Part shown: positions 5,038 to 5,311 of the stretch, one piece after another
Numbering within the stretch: the first letter of the stretch is position 1
How the letters are laid out: every line of letters begins with the position of its first letter
NCBI GenBank assembly: GCA_035524095.1
Contig: DATKPK010000149.1
Location: 1-5,311, forward strand
Direction of reading: 5' to 3'
DNA length: 5,311 bases
DNA from: DATJUF01 sp035524095
GTDB lineage: Bacteria > Desulfobacterota > Binatia > Binatales > Binataceae
Notes under the pieces: generated by a model
Database searches by the model: none
Told to the model about the DNA's origin: nothing
What the model saw: the letters and a program-made list of their open reading frames with translations, nothing else
Position numbers and translations under genes: made by a program

Positions 5038-5311
5038 ATGGGTGCAGCGGAAAAGGTGGCAATCGTTACCGGGGCGGGGAGTGGAATCGGCAAGGCGGTT
5101 GCGCTTGCGCTGCTCCAAGATGGTTATGCGGTCGCGTTGGCAGGACGGCGGCGTGAGCGGCTGGAAGCGGTAGTGGCGGAGGTGCCTGAGGCCTCGGCGC
5201 GGACACTTATCGTTGCGGCAGATGTCGGCGATCCTTCGGCGGTCAAGGGGCTATTCGAGCAGACGCGTACGGCGTTTGGGCGGCTCGACCTGCTGTTCAA
5301 TAACGCGGGTA
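5038..5311 (+). CDS. Short-chain dehydrogenase/reductase, N-terminal part (cut by window edge)
   Basis: The first 91 residues are visible and the frame stays open to the edge. KVAIVTGAGSGIGKAVALAL at 6-25 carries the TGxxxGIG dinucleotide loop of classical SDRs. GRRRERLEAV at 36-45 follows beta-strand 2; Arg at 37-38 favours NADP(H), though this is only a tendency. AADV at 60-63 holds the Asp that contacts adenine, and LDLLFNNAG at 83-91 gives the NNAG motif. The catalytic Ser, Tyr and Lys lie beyond the window, so activity and substrate cannot be judged. A good ribosome binding site precedes it. Divergent from the DUF1932 dehydrogenase; the two may be regulated together from the shared 141-bp gap. 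Confidence 0.9.
   Translation, partial: MGAAEKVAIVTGAGSGIGKAVALALLQDGYAVALAGRRRERLEAVVAEVPEASARTLIVAADVGDPSAVKGLFEQTRTAFGRLDLLFNNAG

Overview
The window is GC-rich, compactly coded bacterial chromosomal DNA with Gram-negative features, namely periplasmic-type signal peptides and a periplasmic binding protein. Gene content resembles soil or environmental Proteobacteria and related phyla, but nothing in it fixes the phylum. No rRNA, tRNA, CRISPR array, transposase or integrase was seen. Six protein genes are supported, and two of them run off the window edges.

Left block (1-1543): the 5' end of a modA-like molybdate-binding protein reads leftward. Divergent from it is a 379-residue (or slightly shorter) one-component regulator, with an N-terminal Cro/CI-type helix-turn-helix and a C-terminal periplasmic-binding-protein-like domain related to molybdate binding. 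The 116-bp gap holds an imperfect 19-bp palindrome (383-401) just before the regulator start. The layout suggests an oxyanion-sensing regulator that controls itself and perhaps the uptake operon. This is inference from layout and domains.

Middle block (1592-2836): a 12-helix major facilitator of the monocarboxylate/oxalate-formate antiporter type reads leftward and converges on the regulator across 47 bp. Its last codons form a strong G-rich run on the + strand. The next 289 bp (2837-3125) hold no supported gene.

Right block (3126-5311): a leftward two-gene unit has an NAD(P)-dependent dehydrogenase of the 6PGDH-like/DUF1932 family upstream. It overlaps by 14 bp a distinctly AT-richer gene for an exported protein with an FG-GAP-like calcium motif and a HEAT-like C-terminus, which I do not recognise. 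Divergent from the dehydrogenase is the start of a short-chain dehydrogenase/reductase, cut by the right edge. The 141-bp divergent gap holds several GTTAC/GTAAC-type elements next to plausible -10 boxes for both directions.

The transporter, DUF1932 dehydrogenase and SDR would fit uptake and oxidation of a small organic acid or hydroxyacid, but no substrate can be read from the sequence. The items most worth a second look are the putative oxyanion regulator with its palindrome, and the compositionally foreign exported protein joined by overlap to a dehydrogenase gene. I found no clear evidence for a wholly new system.
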